Assembly: GCA_002348465.1 (NCBI GenBank)
Contig: DEBI01000048.1
Location: forward strand, 1 to 13,803
Direction of reading: 5' to 3'
Source of the DNA: Gemmatimonadales bacterium UBA2960
GTDB lineage: Bacteria; Gemmatimonadota; Gemmatimonadetes; Longimicrobiales; Gaopeijiaceae
Length of the DNA: 13,803 nt
The position numbers and the translations under genes were made by a program. Numbering within the stretch: the stretch's first letter is position 1; every line of letters begins with the position of its first letter. The notes under the pieces were generated by a model. It worked only from the letters and a program-made list of their open reading frames with translations. It searched no databases and was not told the origin of the DNA. Below, piece by piece: positions 1 through 5,911 of this stretch.

Positions 1-281
1 GAGGTAAGCCCAGCGATAGAGCCAATTTATGATCGGGATTTTTGTACGGAAGGTGAAATTTGCGGCCGACTTCTTTCAAAAGGGTCTAATTGGAAACTGA
101 GTCGGAAATCATCAATGATTGGCACATGACGTTCCTTTGGCGCTGCTTATTCAAGGTTCTACTGCCGGGAACTGAGCGAGGACTTCCTCGCACCACACGG
201 CGTCAGATCATAGACTTAATGCTAGGAATAACAAACAGAGTTGTTCAAATCATACGGCAAAGCCCCACAATGTGAGCGCAG
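1..281. other. Upstream region without a supportable gene
   Basis: No recognisable gene is seen. One + frame is open from the window edge to a stop at 127-129 (about 42 codons), which could be the tail of an upstream gene, but the peptide resembles nothing I know. A second short frame (90-275) would need a TTG start and has no recognisable domain. A perfect short inverted repeat, GCGAGGA-CT-TCCTCGC, lies at 176-191 but is not followed by a T-run, so it is not a typical terminator. No tRNA cloverleaf and no good sigma-70 or sigma-54 promoter could be built here, although the promoter for thpR probably lies in this stretch. Confidence 0.5.
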
Positions 282-845
282 ATGCGGCTTTTTGTAGGCA
301 TCAACTTTCCGAAAAAGCAGCGGGTGAAGATGCATCGGGTAGCAGGCGCGTTACGCGACCATGATCTTCCTATACGATGGGTTGAGCCGGAAGATTTCCA
401 TGTCACGCTTAAATCCTTGGGTCAGGTGCGGCGGGAGCAGTTAAGCGACGTAACAGCAGCGCTGGAAAGAGTTGCGTCTGGAACTCGTCCGTTTTACACC
501 CAAATCAGAGGTTTTGGAGCATTTCCTACGGTACGCCGACCGGATGAAATCTGGCTAGGAGTCGAGGCTTGTCCGGAGATGCGATGCCTTAAACAGGATC
601 TGGAGTGGTCTCTCGGTGATGTTGGTTTTACATCTGCGTCTCGTTCGTTTCATCCACACATAACCCTCGGACGCGCTAGAAACGAGGGGGGGGCGGGAGC
701 ATTCAGGAACCTAGACCAGATATTTTCGGAGCTCGATTTCGATGAGCTGGTGAAAGTTGGCGCGATCGATCTCATAAGGAGTCATGTGTCTAAAAGGGGA
801 CCCCGGTACAGTGTTGTTTCTTCCATCACTCTGCGGAAGAAATGA
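282..845 (+). CDS. thpR: RNA 2',3'-cyclic phosphodiesterase (LigT/ThpR family, 2H phosphoesterase)
   Basis: The 187-residue product matches the usual length of the LigT/ThpR family. Members open 2',3'-cyclic phosphates on RNA ends to 2'-phosphates, and some ligate tRNA halves in vitro. The N-terminus MRLFVGINFP is typical. Both catalytic HxTL motifs of the 2H superfamily are present: H40-V-T-L43 and H126-I-T-L129, the second in the usual FHPHITLG setting (123-130). The family is cytosolic. The ATG at 282 puts the conserved N-terminal strand at residue 1, although no clear Shine-Dalgarno sequence precedes it. The stop overlaps the start of the next gene by 4 bp, so the two are probably co-translated. 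In many bacteria thpR sits near cinA and recA; neither is in view. An eight-G run lies at 686-693 (codons for E-G-G-A). The family call is firm; the physiological substrate is unknown. Confidence 0.93.
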   Translation: MRLFVGINFPKKQRVKMHRVAGALRDHDLPIRWVEPEDFHVTLKSLGQVRREQLSDVTAALERVASGTRPFYTQIRGFGAFPTVRRPDEIWLGVEACPEMRCLKQDLEWSLGDVGFTSASRSFHPHITLGRARNEGGAGAFRNLDQIFSELDFDELVKVGAIDLIRSHVSKRGPRYSVVSSITLRKK

Positions 846-1531
846 GGGCAAAGCTTGAGGCTTGCATCGCAGTAGGGCTCCTGAGCTTTTTGGTTGCGGT
901 CGTCATCTCGATGGGAATAGATGAGGACCTAATTCAAATTGATTCCATTGAGGAGCCACACACAGTCCAGCCTCCTTCTTGGATTGATATGCCTCAGATA
1001 TCTGCTGACATCCTCGAAGCTCAAACTCTAGAGCGACTTCTCTTGTTCAGAGCGGGCAGGAGTGAATCGTCGATGTCTTTCGGATCAGACGAAGTGATGG
1101 TCCTCTTGAATAATATTCTTCCGGGCCTATTGCCGATTGGCGTTGAGCAGGTAGGCGTAAGCATAGACGAGGGAGTAGCCGTTTTGCAGGCGCTAATCGT
1201 GACTCGTGACTGGGAAGGAGACTCGAGCTTCGGCTCACTGTTTTCGGTCTTGCCTGATACTTTAAGTGGGAAAATCGAAGGCGTACTCTGGGGCACTGGA
1301 CGCCGTCTGGTACTAGAAGTGACTGGTGCTTGGATACATGACATCTTGCTACCCCCTCCGCTGGTGGATCTGCTGATTCAGCAAATCTCGAAGACCCCGA
1401 ATGTACCAGGTGACCGCAGGTTGGAGGTCACGCTCCCACCAGAGATTGCTGAAGTTCGTGTAGATGGCAACAAGGTGATTCTATTCTTAGCCGAACCAAT
1501 TTTGGATCGGGCTGTAGATGTAGATGGCTGA
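842..1531 (+). CDS. Membrane-anchored protein of unknown function
   Basis: I do not recognise this 229-residue protein as a named family. Residues 7-25 form one hydrophobic segment after a short basic N-terminus, so it is probably a signal anchor with the rest outside the cytoplasm (positive-inside reasoning). The body alternates short beta-like stretches with a segment reading GSDEVMVLLN (81-90), then strands near 101-121, 143-162 and 193-218. This strand-rich layout with an early 'LNxxLP' helix loosely recalls anchored lipid-binding or scaffold domains of the DUF2140/DUF2993 type, a weak analogy from memory. No catalytic motif, cysteine pair or repeat is visible. The ATG overlaps the thpR stop (ATGA), and GGAAG sits just upstream, supporting both the start and coupling. 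The response regulator follows 30 bp later. Its role in the cluster is unknown. Confidence 0.8.
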   Translation: MRAKLEACIAVGLLSFLVAVVISMGIDEDLIQIDSIEEPHTVQPPSWIDMPQISADILEAQTLERLLLFRAGRSESSMSFGSDEVMVLLNNILPGLLPIGVEQVGVSIDEGVAVLQALIVTRDWEGDSSFGSLFSVLPDTLSGKIEGVLWGTGRRLVLEVTGAWIHDILLPPPLVDLLIQQISKTPNVPGDRRLEVTLPPEIAEVRVDGNKVILFLAEPILDRAVDVDG

Positions 1532-1561
1532 TCTCTGCAGACTCAACAGTCACGGATTTTC

Positions 1562-2923
1562 ATGACCCGACTTCTTGTAATCGACGACGAACATGGAATC
1601 AGAAGCGCTCTCCGTCAGGTATTTGAGTACGAAGGTCATGAGGTGCGGGTAGCTGAAGATGGCCATGAGGGTCTTGAAATAGCCGCAGACTTCAATCCCG
1701 ATGTCATTTTCCTGGATGTGAAGATGCCGGGGATGGATGGCCTTGAAGTACTGGAGAAGCTCCGTGAGCAGGACATGAGCAGTATCGTTGTGATGATTTC
1801 GGGCCACGGGACGATAGATACTGCAGTCCACGCTACTCGGAAGGGCGCCTATGATTTCCTAGAGAAGCCTCTCGACACAGACCGACTTCTGGTCACTTTG
1901 CGGCGCGCCCTAGAACTCCGAGGACTGACCCAGTCCGTGACTGATCTACGAAATCAGATTGAGAGCCGCTATGAGATCGTTGGGACTTCGTACCCGATCA
2001 GACAGGTGCTTGAGCGCATTGAGCGTGTTGGCCCAACCGAAGCACGTGTACTGGTCACAGGAGAAAATGGAACGGGAAAGGAACTCGTCGCCCGTGCGAT
2101 TCATCGACTGTCCCCGAGGGCTAGTGGTCCGTTCGTAGAGGTGAATTGTGCGGCAATCCCGTCCGAGCTAATAGAATCAGCTCTCTTTGGACACCTAAAG
2201 GGATCGTTCACGGGTGCAGTCTCTGACCATGCAGGAAAGTTTGAACAGGCACACGGAGGCACATTATTCCTGGATGAGGTCGGAGACATGTCGCCACAAG
2301 CTCAGGCAAAGGTTCTTCGAGCTTTAGAGCAGGGTGTGGTATCACGTGTGGGTGGTAAGAAATCAATCGAAGTAGATGTCCGTGTAGTCGCGGCAACGAA
2401 TAAGGATCTAGAACATGAGATCAGCTCGGGGGGGTTCCGTGAAGATTTGTATTATCGATTGAACGTGGTTCCTATCCACATGCCACCATTACGAGATCGT
2501 AGAGACGATGTTCCGATGCTGGTACAGCACTTTACCGATCTTATGTTTTCCCGAGATGGACTTTCTCCACGATCATTCGAGATGGCTGCCATTGAGAGAC
2601 TTCAAAACTTACCTTGGCCAGGCAACGTACGAGAGTTGCGAAATACGGTTGAGCGACTGCTGATACTCTCCTCCGGAGACACTGTGCGGCTCGAGGATGT
2701 TGATATGCTTGCTGGTGAAAGATCCTCGGGTCCAAGGGTTGAGGGTCACCTCCTCTCAAGTGACACATTTTCGGACTTTAAGCATGGCGCAGAGCGCGCT
2801 TTCATCAATAAGAAGCTCCAGGAGCACGATTGGAATGTTGCTGAGACTGCCAGACGCATCGATATGCCGCGATCTAACCTTTACAAGAAGATTGAGAAGT
2901 ACGGCTTAATCAGAGACAGTTGA
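1562..2923 (+). CDS. NtrX-like sigma-54-dependent response regulator (REC-AAA+-Fis HTH)
   Basis: This 453-residue protein activates RNA polymerase carrying sigma-54 after phosphorylation by a sensor kinase. Residues 1-120 are a receiver domain with acidic pocket D8-D9, phospho-acceptor D52, switch residue S80 and K102. Residues about 138-375 are a AAA+ domain: Walker A GENGTGKE (167-174), the sigma-54 contact loop as GSFTGA (214-219, in place of the commonest GAFTGA), Walker B with D238-E239, an arginine-finger segment near 292-302 and a sensor II PWPGNVREL (351-359). Residues about 404-450 hold a Fis-type helix-turn-helix (ETARRIDMPRSNLYKKI). The N-asparagine Walker A, the GSF loop and the Fis-domain wording resemble NtrX more than NtrC. 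The ATG gives a complete receiver; no good Shine-Dalgarno is seen. No histidine kinase gene is adjacent, so the signal is unknown. All motor residues appear intact. Confidence 0.93.
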   Translation: MTRLLVIDDEHGIRSALRQVFEYEGHEVRVAEDGHEGLEIAADFNPDVIFLDVKMPGMDGLEVLEKLREQDMSSIVVMISGHGTIDTAVHATRKGAYDFLEKPLDTDRLLVTLRRALELRGLTQSVTDLRNQIESRYEIVGTSYPIRQVLERIERVGPTEARVLVTGENGTGKELVARAIHRLSPRASGPFVEVNCAAIPSELIESALFGHLKGSFTGAVSDHAGKFEQAHGGTLFLDEVGDMSPQAQAKVLRALEQGVVSRVGGKKSIEVDVRVVAATNKDLEHEISSGGFREDLYYRLNVVPIHMPPLRDRRDDVPMLVQHFTDLMFSRDGLSPRSFEMAAIERLQNLPWPGNVRELRNTVERLLILSSGDTVRLEDVDMLAGERSSGPRVEGHLLSSDTFSDFKHGAERAFINKKLQEHDWNVAETARRIDMPRSNLYKKIEKYGLIRDS

Positions 2924-3091
2924 GGGGGGTGAAGTTCTCGCAATGAGAGAGAGTTCTTGTATGAGTTCTGTGGATAGCATCCGGACAGCGTCGGTATGAC
3001 TTTGGGTGTGTGAGCCTGAAAATACAGAGTTGGTGTCTCAACAAAAATTTAAGATTGTGGTGGCACTGGCAGGATAGATATTGGCATCAGT

Positions 3092-3820
3092 ATGACGGTT
3101 AAGACGGTGATTCGTGGAGGACATGAGCCGACTGCAAGATTTTTAGGACGCAGACTGCTTCATTGGGTGAAATCAGTCACAGTAGCGTTCTTTTGCTTTC
3201 TTTTAATCCGAGCCACGGTCGTTGAGGCTTTTAGGATACCGACCGCTTCGATGGAGGGCACACTTCTAGTTGGTGATTTTTTGTTGGTGAGTAAGATTGG
3301 CTACGGGCTAAACGTTCCTGGAACGGACATAGTACTCACCGGATCGGCAGAGCCTGCACGAGGGGAGATAATCATATTCCGCCCGCCACATGAACCCGAA
3401 AAGAATTACGTCAAGCGCATTGTCGGTGTCCCTGGTGATACTATAGAGATGCGAGACAAATCTCTTTTCAGGAACAACATTCCAGTACTTGAAACGTATG
3501 CGCGTAAAGTCGATGGGAGCAGGGATGCCGCCCATCCTGACATGAAGTGGCAGTCCAGGCATTCGGTCACACCTTGGAGGCCGGAGTATAGGCCCACTCG
3601 AGATAACTGGGGTCCGATAGTCGTGCCTAACGAGAGCTATTTCGTATTAGGTGACAACAGAGAAATTAGCGAGGATTCACGCTATTGGGGCTTCGTTACT
3701 CGAGACGGGATTCGCGGGCGGCCATGGCTTGTGTACTACTCTTCTGAACCAAAAGTCGACCAGTCGATCCGAAGATCTTCAAAGGTGAGGTGGAATCGAA
3801 TCGGGATGGTGATCCGCTGA
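3092..3820 (+). CDS. lepB: Signal peptidase I
   Basis: This 242-residue type I signal peptidase (family S26) cleaves signal peptides from proteins leaving through Sec or Tat. One membrane anchor spans about residues 26-45, placing the catalytic domain outside the cytoplasm. The serine nucleophile is S53 in IPTASMEGTLLVGD; the general base is K108 in NYVKRIVGVPGD, followed by PGD (114-116). The C-terminal family box is VLGDNR (185-190) with DSRYWGFV (195-202). The nucleophile box reads SMEGTL where many enzymes have SMxPTL; proline replacement occurs elsewhere in the family and is not a sign of inactivity. A hydrophilic insert at about 133-172 separates the lysine and GDNR boxes. The gene stands alone, 168 bp after the regulator and 107 bp before the sigma gene. 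There is no clear Shine-Dalgarno before the ATG. Confidence 0.95.
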   Translation: MTVKTVIRGGHEPTARFLGRRLLHWVKSVTVAFFCFLLIRATVVEAFRIPTASMEGTLLVGDFLLVSKIGYGLNVPGTDIVLTGSAEPARGEIIIFRPPHEPEKNYVKRIVGVPGDTIEMRDKSLFRNNIPVLETYARKVDGSRDAAHPDMKWQSRHSVTPWRPEYRPTRDNWGPIVVPNESYFVLGDNREISEDSRYWGFVTRDGIRGRPWLVYYSSEPKVDQSIRRSSKVRWNRIGMVIR

Positions 3821-3878
3821 ATTTGTTTCAGATGTTGCGTGTTTCCTGTATCCGTTAGATCGTAAGCAGGCTGCGTTT

Positions 3879-3908
3879 TTGCGATGCCCTGCGCGGTTGG
3901 CCTAGACT
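3879..3908 (+). promoter_or_regulatory. Possible sigma-70-type promoter before the sigma factor gene
   Basis: TTGCGA (3879-3884) and TAGACT (3903-3908) are separated by 18 bp. TAGACT keeps the TA...T pattern of a -10 element and TTGCGA is a fair -35. The predicted start near 3915 would leave only about a dozen bases before the ATG at 3928, which fits the lack of a Shine-Dalgarno there. The match is modest and could be chance. Confidence 0.3.
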
Positions 3909-3927
3909 CCTCCGTCCCAGCATCCTT

Positions 3928-4779
3928 ATGAGTTTTAAGTCCCGCATAGCATCTTCCAGGGAAGGCTCGCTGGATCAGTACCTGAAAGAGATCAGTCAGT
4001 ACCCACTGATTGATCGAGCTGAGGAGGCACGTCTAGCGAAACTCATTCGCAAGGGGGATGACGAAGCACTCGACAAGCTTGTGCGATCGAATCTTCGTTT
4101 CACTGTCTCTGTAGCCAAGAAGTATCAGAATCAGGGGGTTCCACTTTCTGATCTCATCAATGAGGGCAATCTTGGATTGATCCGTGCAGCCCACAAGTTT
4201 GATGAGACGAAAGGGATCAAATTCATTTCCTATGCTGTCTGGTGGATTAGGCAGGCGATACTACAGGCCTTGGCGGAGCAGAGCCGAATTGTTCGTGTGC
4301 CTCTCAATCGTGCGGGAGCGCTATACCGGATTGGGCGCCGCAGTTCCGCACTTTTACAGGAACTGGGTCGCGAGCCAACGGTTGGAGAGATAGCAGAGGA
4401 TCTAGATGTTAGTAAAGAGGACGTTGAGCGGACTCTAGCTATCTCGCGCTCGCACCTTTCGTTAGAGGCGCCAATGACGCCAGGGGAGGACAACCGTCTC
4501 TTGGACTACCTCCCTGATCAGTATTCTCCAGGACCAGAAGATGAAGCCTTCGAGCACGCACTCAAGGCATCTATAGAAGAGTCACTCACCTCGCTTAAGG
4601 AACGGGAGGCCAAGATTCTCCGACTCTACTTTGGCTTAGACGAACAAGATCCGATGACTCTGGAAGAAATCGGGGAGATCCTTGGGATTACTAGAGAGAG
4701 GGTTCGGCAGATCAAAGAGAAGGCCCTTGGGCGGCTCCGCCATGCGTCGCGCGCGCGTTTCTTGGAGACATACCGCTAG
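3928..4779 (+). CDS. rpoD: RpoD/SigA-family RNA polymerase sigma factor (short form)
   Basis: This 283-residue sigma factor directs core polymerase to promoters. It lacks region 1.1 and begins directly with region 1.2 (SLDQYLKEISQYPLI, about 14-28). Region 2 follows: 2.1-2.2 around RSNLRFTVSVAKKY and DLINEGNLGLIRAA (53-88), 2.3-2.4 around FISYAVWWIRQAI (99-111), the promoter-melting and -10-reading part. Region 3 spans about 120-185. Region 4 ends the protein, with TLEEIGEILGITRERVRQIKEKAL (244-267) as the -35-reading helix-turn-helix. The WWIRQAI and RERVRQI segments are of primary-sigma type, unlike stress or flagellar sigmas. Primary sigmas this short are known in Bacteroidota and relatives, but it could also be a group 2 factor with a longer RpoD elsewhere; the window cannot decide. 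The ATG at 3928 has no Shine-Dalgarno. It ends 207 bp before rplM. Confidence 0.92.
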   Translation: MSFKSRIASSREGSLDQYLKEISQYPLIDRAEEARLAKLIRKGDDEALDKLVRSNLRFTVSVAKKYQNQGVPLSDLINEGNLGLIRAAHKFDETKGIKFISYAVWWIRQAILQALAEQSRIVRVPLNRAGALYRIGRRSSALLQELGREPTVGEIAEDLDVSKEDVERTLAISRSHLSLEAPMTPGEDNRLLDYLPDQYSPGPEDEAFEHALKASIEESLTSLKEREAKILRLYFGLDEQDPMTLEEIGEILGITRERVRQIKEKALGRLRHASRARFLETYR

Positions 4780-4914
4780 ATAGGAAAGACTAGGTTTTCT
4801 TTCTATTGGCTTTCTTGTTTTCGATCCAGGATAGGCCATCTTTGCGAGCACAGATTGTCCGAATCTCACATACGAGATAGTTGGAAACCCTCTCGGAACA
4901 GGGCTGGCAGGTCG

Positions 4915-4943
4915 TTGACGCTCGTGCGAGCCTATTCTAGCTT
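4915..4943 (+). promoter_or_regulatory. Sigma-70-type promoter for rplM-rpsI
   Basis: TTGACG (4915-4920) and TAGCTT (4938-4943) are separated by exactly 17 bp, the optimal spacing. The -35 matches the consensus in five of six bases and the -10 keeps the TA...T pattern. Transcription would begin near 4950, about 37 bases before the rplM ATG. The spacer contains a perfect dyad, GCTCG-TG-CGAGC (4920-4931), which could be an operator. A perfect TTGACA also occurs at 4943-4948 but lacks a -10 at a suitable distance. This 207-bp gap shows nothing else convincing; an A/T-rich hairpin right after the sigma gene (GAAAG at 4784-4788 with CTTTC at 4799-4803) is too weak to call a terminator. Confidence 0.5.
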
Positions 4944-4986
4944 TGACAGCTTTCTTCAAGTAGCGCCGTTTCTGTGAATCACGGGC

Positions 4987-5415
4987 ATGAGAACGTATAC
5001 CCCTAAGGCCGACGAGATCCAGCATGACTGGTGGCTCGTCGATGCCACCGACAAACCGCTGGGTCGCCTTGCGGCAGAGATTGCCAAGGTTATCCGCGGC
5101 AAGCACAAGCCGATTTATACGCCACATCTTGATACTGGTGACAATGTCGTAGTAATCAATGCGGAAAAGGTCCGCCTTACAGGCAAGAAGGCCGATCAAA
5201 AGCAATATTTCCGTCACTCCGGATACATGGGCGGTGAACGTTTCATTCCGTTCAGGCGCATGATTGAGACTCACCCTGAGCGTGTGATTGAGCTTGCAGT
5301 GAAGGGGATGCTACCGAAGAACGCGCTTGGTCGAGTACTCCGTTCGAAGTTGAAGGTTTATGCGGGTACCGAGCATCCCCATCAGGGCCAGAAGCCCGAG
5401 CCCCTGGAACTCTGA
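4987..5415 (+). CDS. rplM: 50S ribosomal protein L13
   Basis: The 142-residue length is the family norm for L13, an early-assembling protein of the large subunit that binds 23S rRNA. The sequence has the usual run of features: WWLVDATDKPLGRLAAEIA near the N-terminus, the RGKHKPIYTPHLDTGD segment, VVVINAEKVRLTGKK, the FRHSGYMGG loop, and the signature AVKGMLPKNALGR with the L..LKVYAGTEHPHQ tail. The ATG at 4987 gives the standard start; only a weak GGG precedes it. rpsI follows after 20 bp, the arrangement conserved across most bacteria, so the pair is surely co-transcribed. No unusual residue is seen. Confidence 0.98.
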   Translation: MRTYTPKADEIQHDWWLVDATDKPLGRLAAEIAKVIRGKHKPIYTPHLDTGDNVVVINAEKVRLTGKKADQKQYFRHSGYMGGERFIPFRRMIETHPERVIELAVKGMLPKNALGRVLRSKLKVYAGTEHPHQGQKPEPLEL

Positions 5416-5435
5416 CTCAGGAATTTGACGAAATA

Positions 5436-5831
5436 ATGGCCGGTGAAAATCAGATCCAGACGGTAGGACGGCGGAAGAGCTCCGTAGCTCGCGTTCTACT
5501 TCGTCCAGGTAAAGGTGATTGGAGTGTGAACGGCCGCAGCATGCAAGACTATTTCCCGCGCCCTACTCATCAGATCCGTGTAGAGGAGCCGTTTAAGGTG
5601 GCTGAACTCGAAGGGGCTTTTGATGTAGTTGTGAGGGTGAATGGCGGTGGGCTCACTGGACAATCTGACGCGGTGCGTTTGGGCCTAGCTCGTGCACTCG
5701 TCGCACACGATGAAGAACTCCGTTCCGCAATGCGTGAGAAAGGCATGTTGACTAGAGATTCTCGTCAGGTGGAGCGTAAGAAGCCGGGTCGCCCGAAGGC
5801 TCGCAAGCGCTTCCAATTTTCTAAGCGTTGA
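5436..5831 (+). CDS. rpsI: 30S ribosomal protein S9
   Basis: This 131-residue protein is S9 of the small subunit, whose C-terminal arginine reaches toward the P-site tRNA. The N-terminal QTVGRRKSSVARVLLRPG block, the central VNGGGLTGQSDAVRLGLARAL block and the C-terminal DSRQVERKKPGRPKARKRFQFSKR-type tail (written here in outline: RKKPGRPKARKRFQFSKR) are all present. The terminal SKR is conserved and intact. Length is normal. It lies 20 bp after rplM with no strong ribosome binding site (an AGGA about 14 bases upstream is too far), so translation may be coupled to rplM. Confidence 0.98.
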   Translation: MAGENQIQTVGRRKSSVARVLLRPGKGDWSVNGRSMQDYFPRPTHQIRVEEPFKVAELEGAFDVVVRVNGGGLTGQSDAVRLGLARALVAHDEELRSAMREKGMLTRDSRQVERKKPGRPKARKRFQFSKR

Positions 5832-5848
5832 TCAGCTAACTCCAAGGG

Positions 5849-5895
5849 GTCGGTTGAACCGACTCTGCATCTTGACCGGGGCGTAAATCGGCCCC
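5849..5895 (+). promoter_or_regulatory. Two hairpins in the rpsI-rpsB spacer (possible rpsB leader)
   Basis: GTCGGTT-G-AACCGAC (5849-5863) is a perfect odd palindrome that can fold as a 5-bp stem with loop TTGAA. GGGGC (5878-5882) pairs with GCCCC (5891-5895) around an 8-base loop. The second hairpin ends 16 bases before the rpsB ATG. Neither is followed by a T-run, so a classical terminator is unlikely. No Shine-Dalgarno is visible in the remaining bases, so the structures might help present the rpsB start or bind S2 for autoregulation; that role is inference. Confidence 0.4.
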
Positions 5896-5911
5896 ACGGA
5901 CACGACTAAAA

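Noticed and set aside
120..134. TGGCAC as a sigma-54 -24 element
   Set aside because: The -12 position lacks the required GC at the correct spacing.
243..251. GTTCAAATC resembling a tRNA T-loop
   Set aside because: The flanking bases do not form a T-stem and no acceptor or anticodon arm could be built.
90..275. A 61-codon frame beginning at a TTG
   Set aside because: It has no recognisable domain, a weak start and low-complexity support; kept only as a remark on the upstream region.
3061..3075. TGGCAC before lepB as a sigma-54 -24 element
   Set aside because: No GC is found at the -12 position, so the site is probably chance.
3861..3880. GCAGGCTGC followed by TTTTT after lepB as a terminator
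   Set aside because: With a minimal loop the stem has only three base pairs, too weak to call.
4943..4948. Perfect TTGACA as a second -35 before rplM
   Set aside because: No acceptable -10 element lies 15-19 bp downstream.
4636..5274. A 212-codon open frame on the minus strand
   Set aside because: It lies opposite the end of the sigma gene and most of rplM, both firmly identified, and its peptide resembles no family; it is an antisense shadow.
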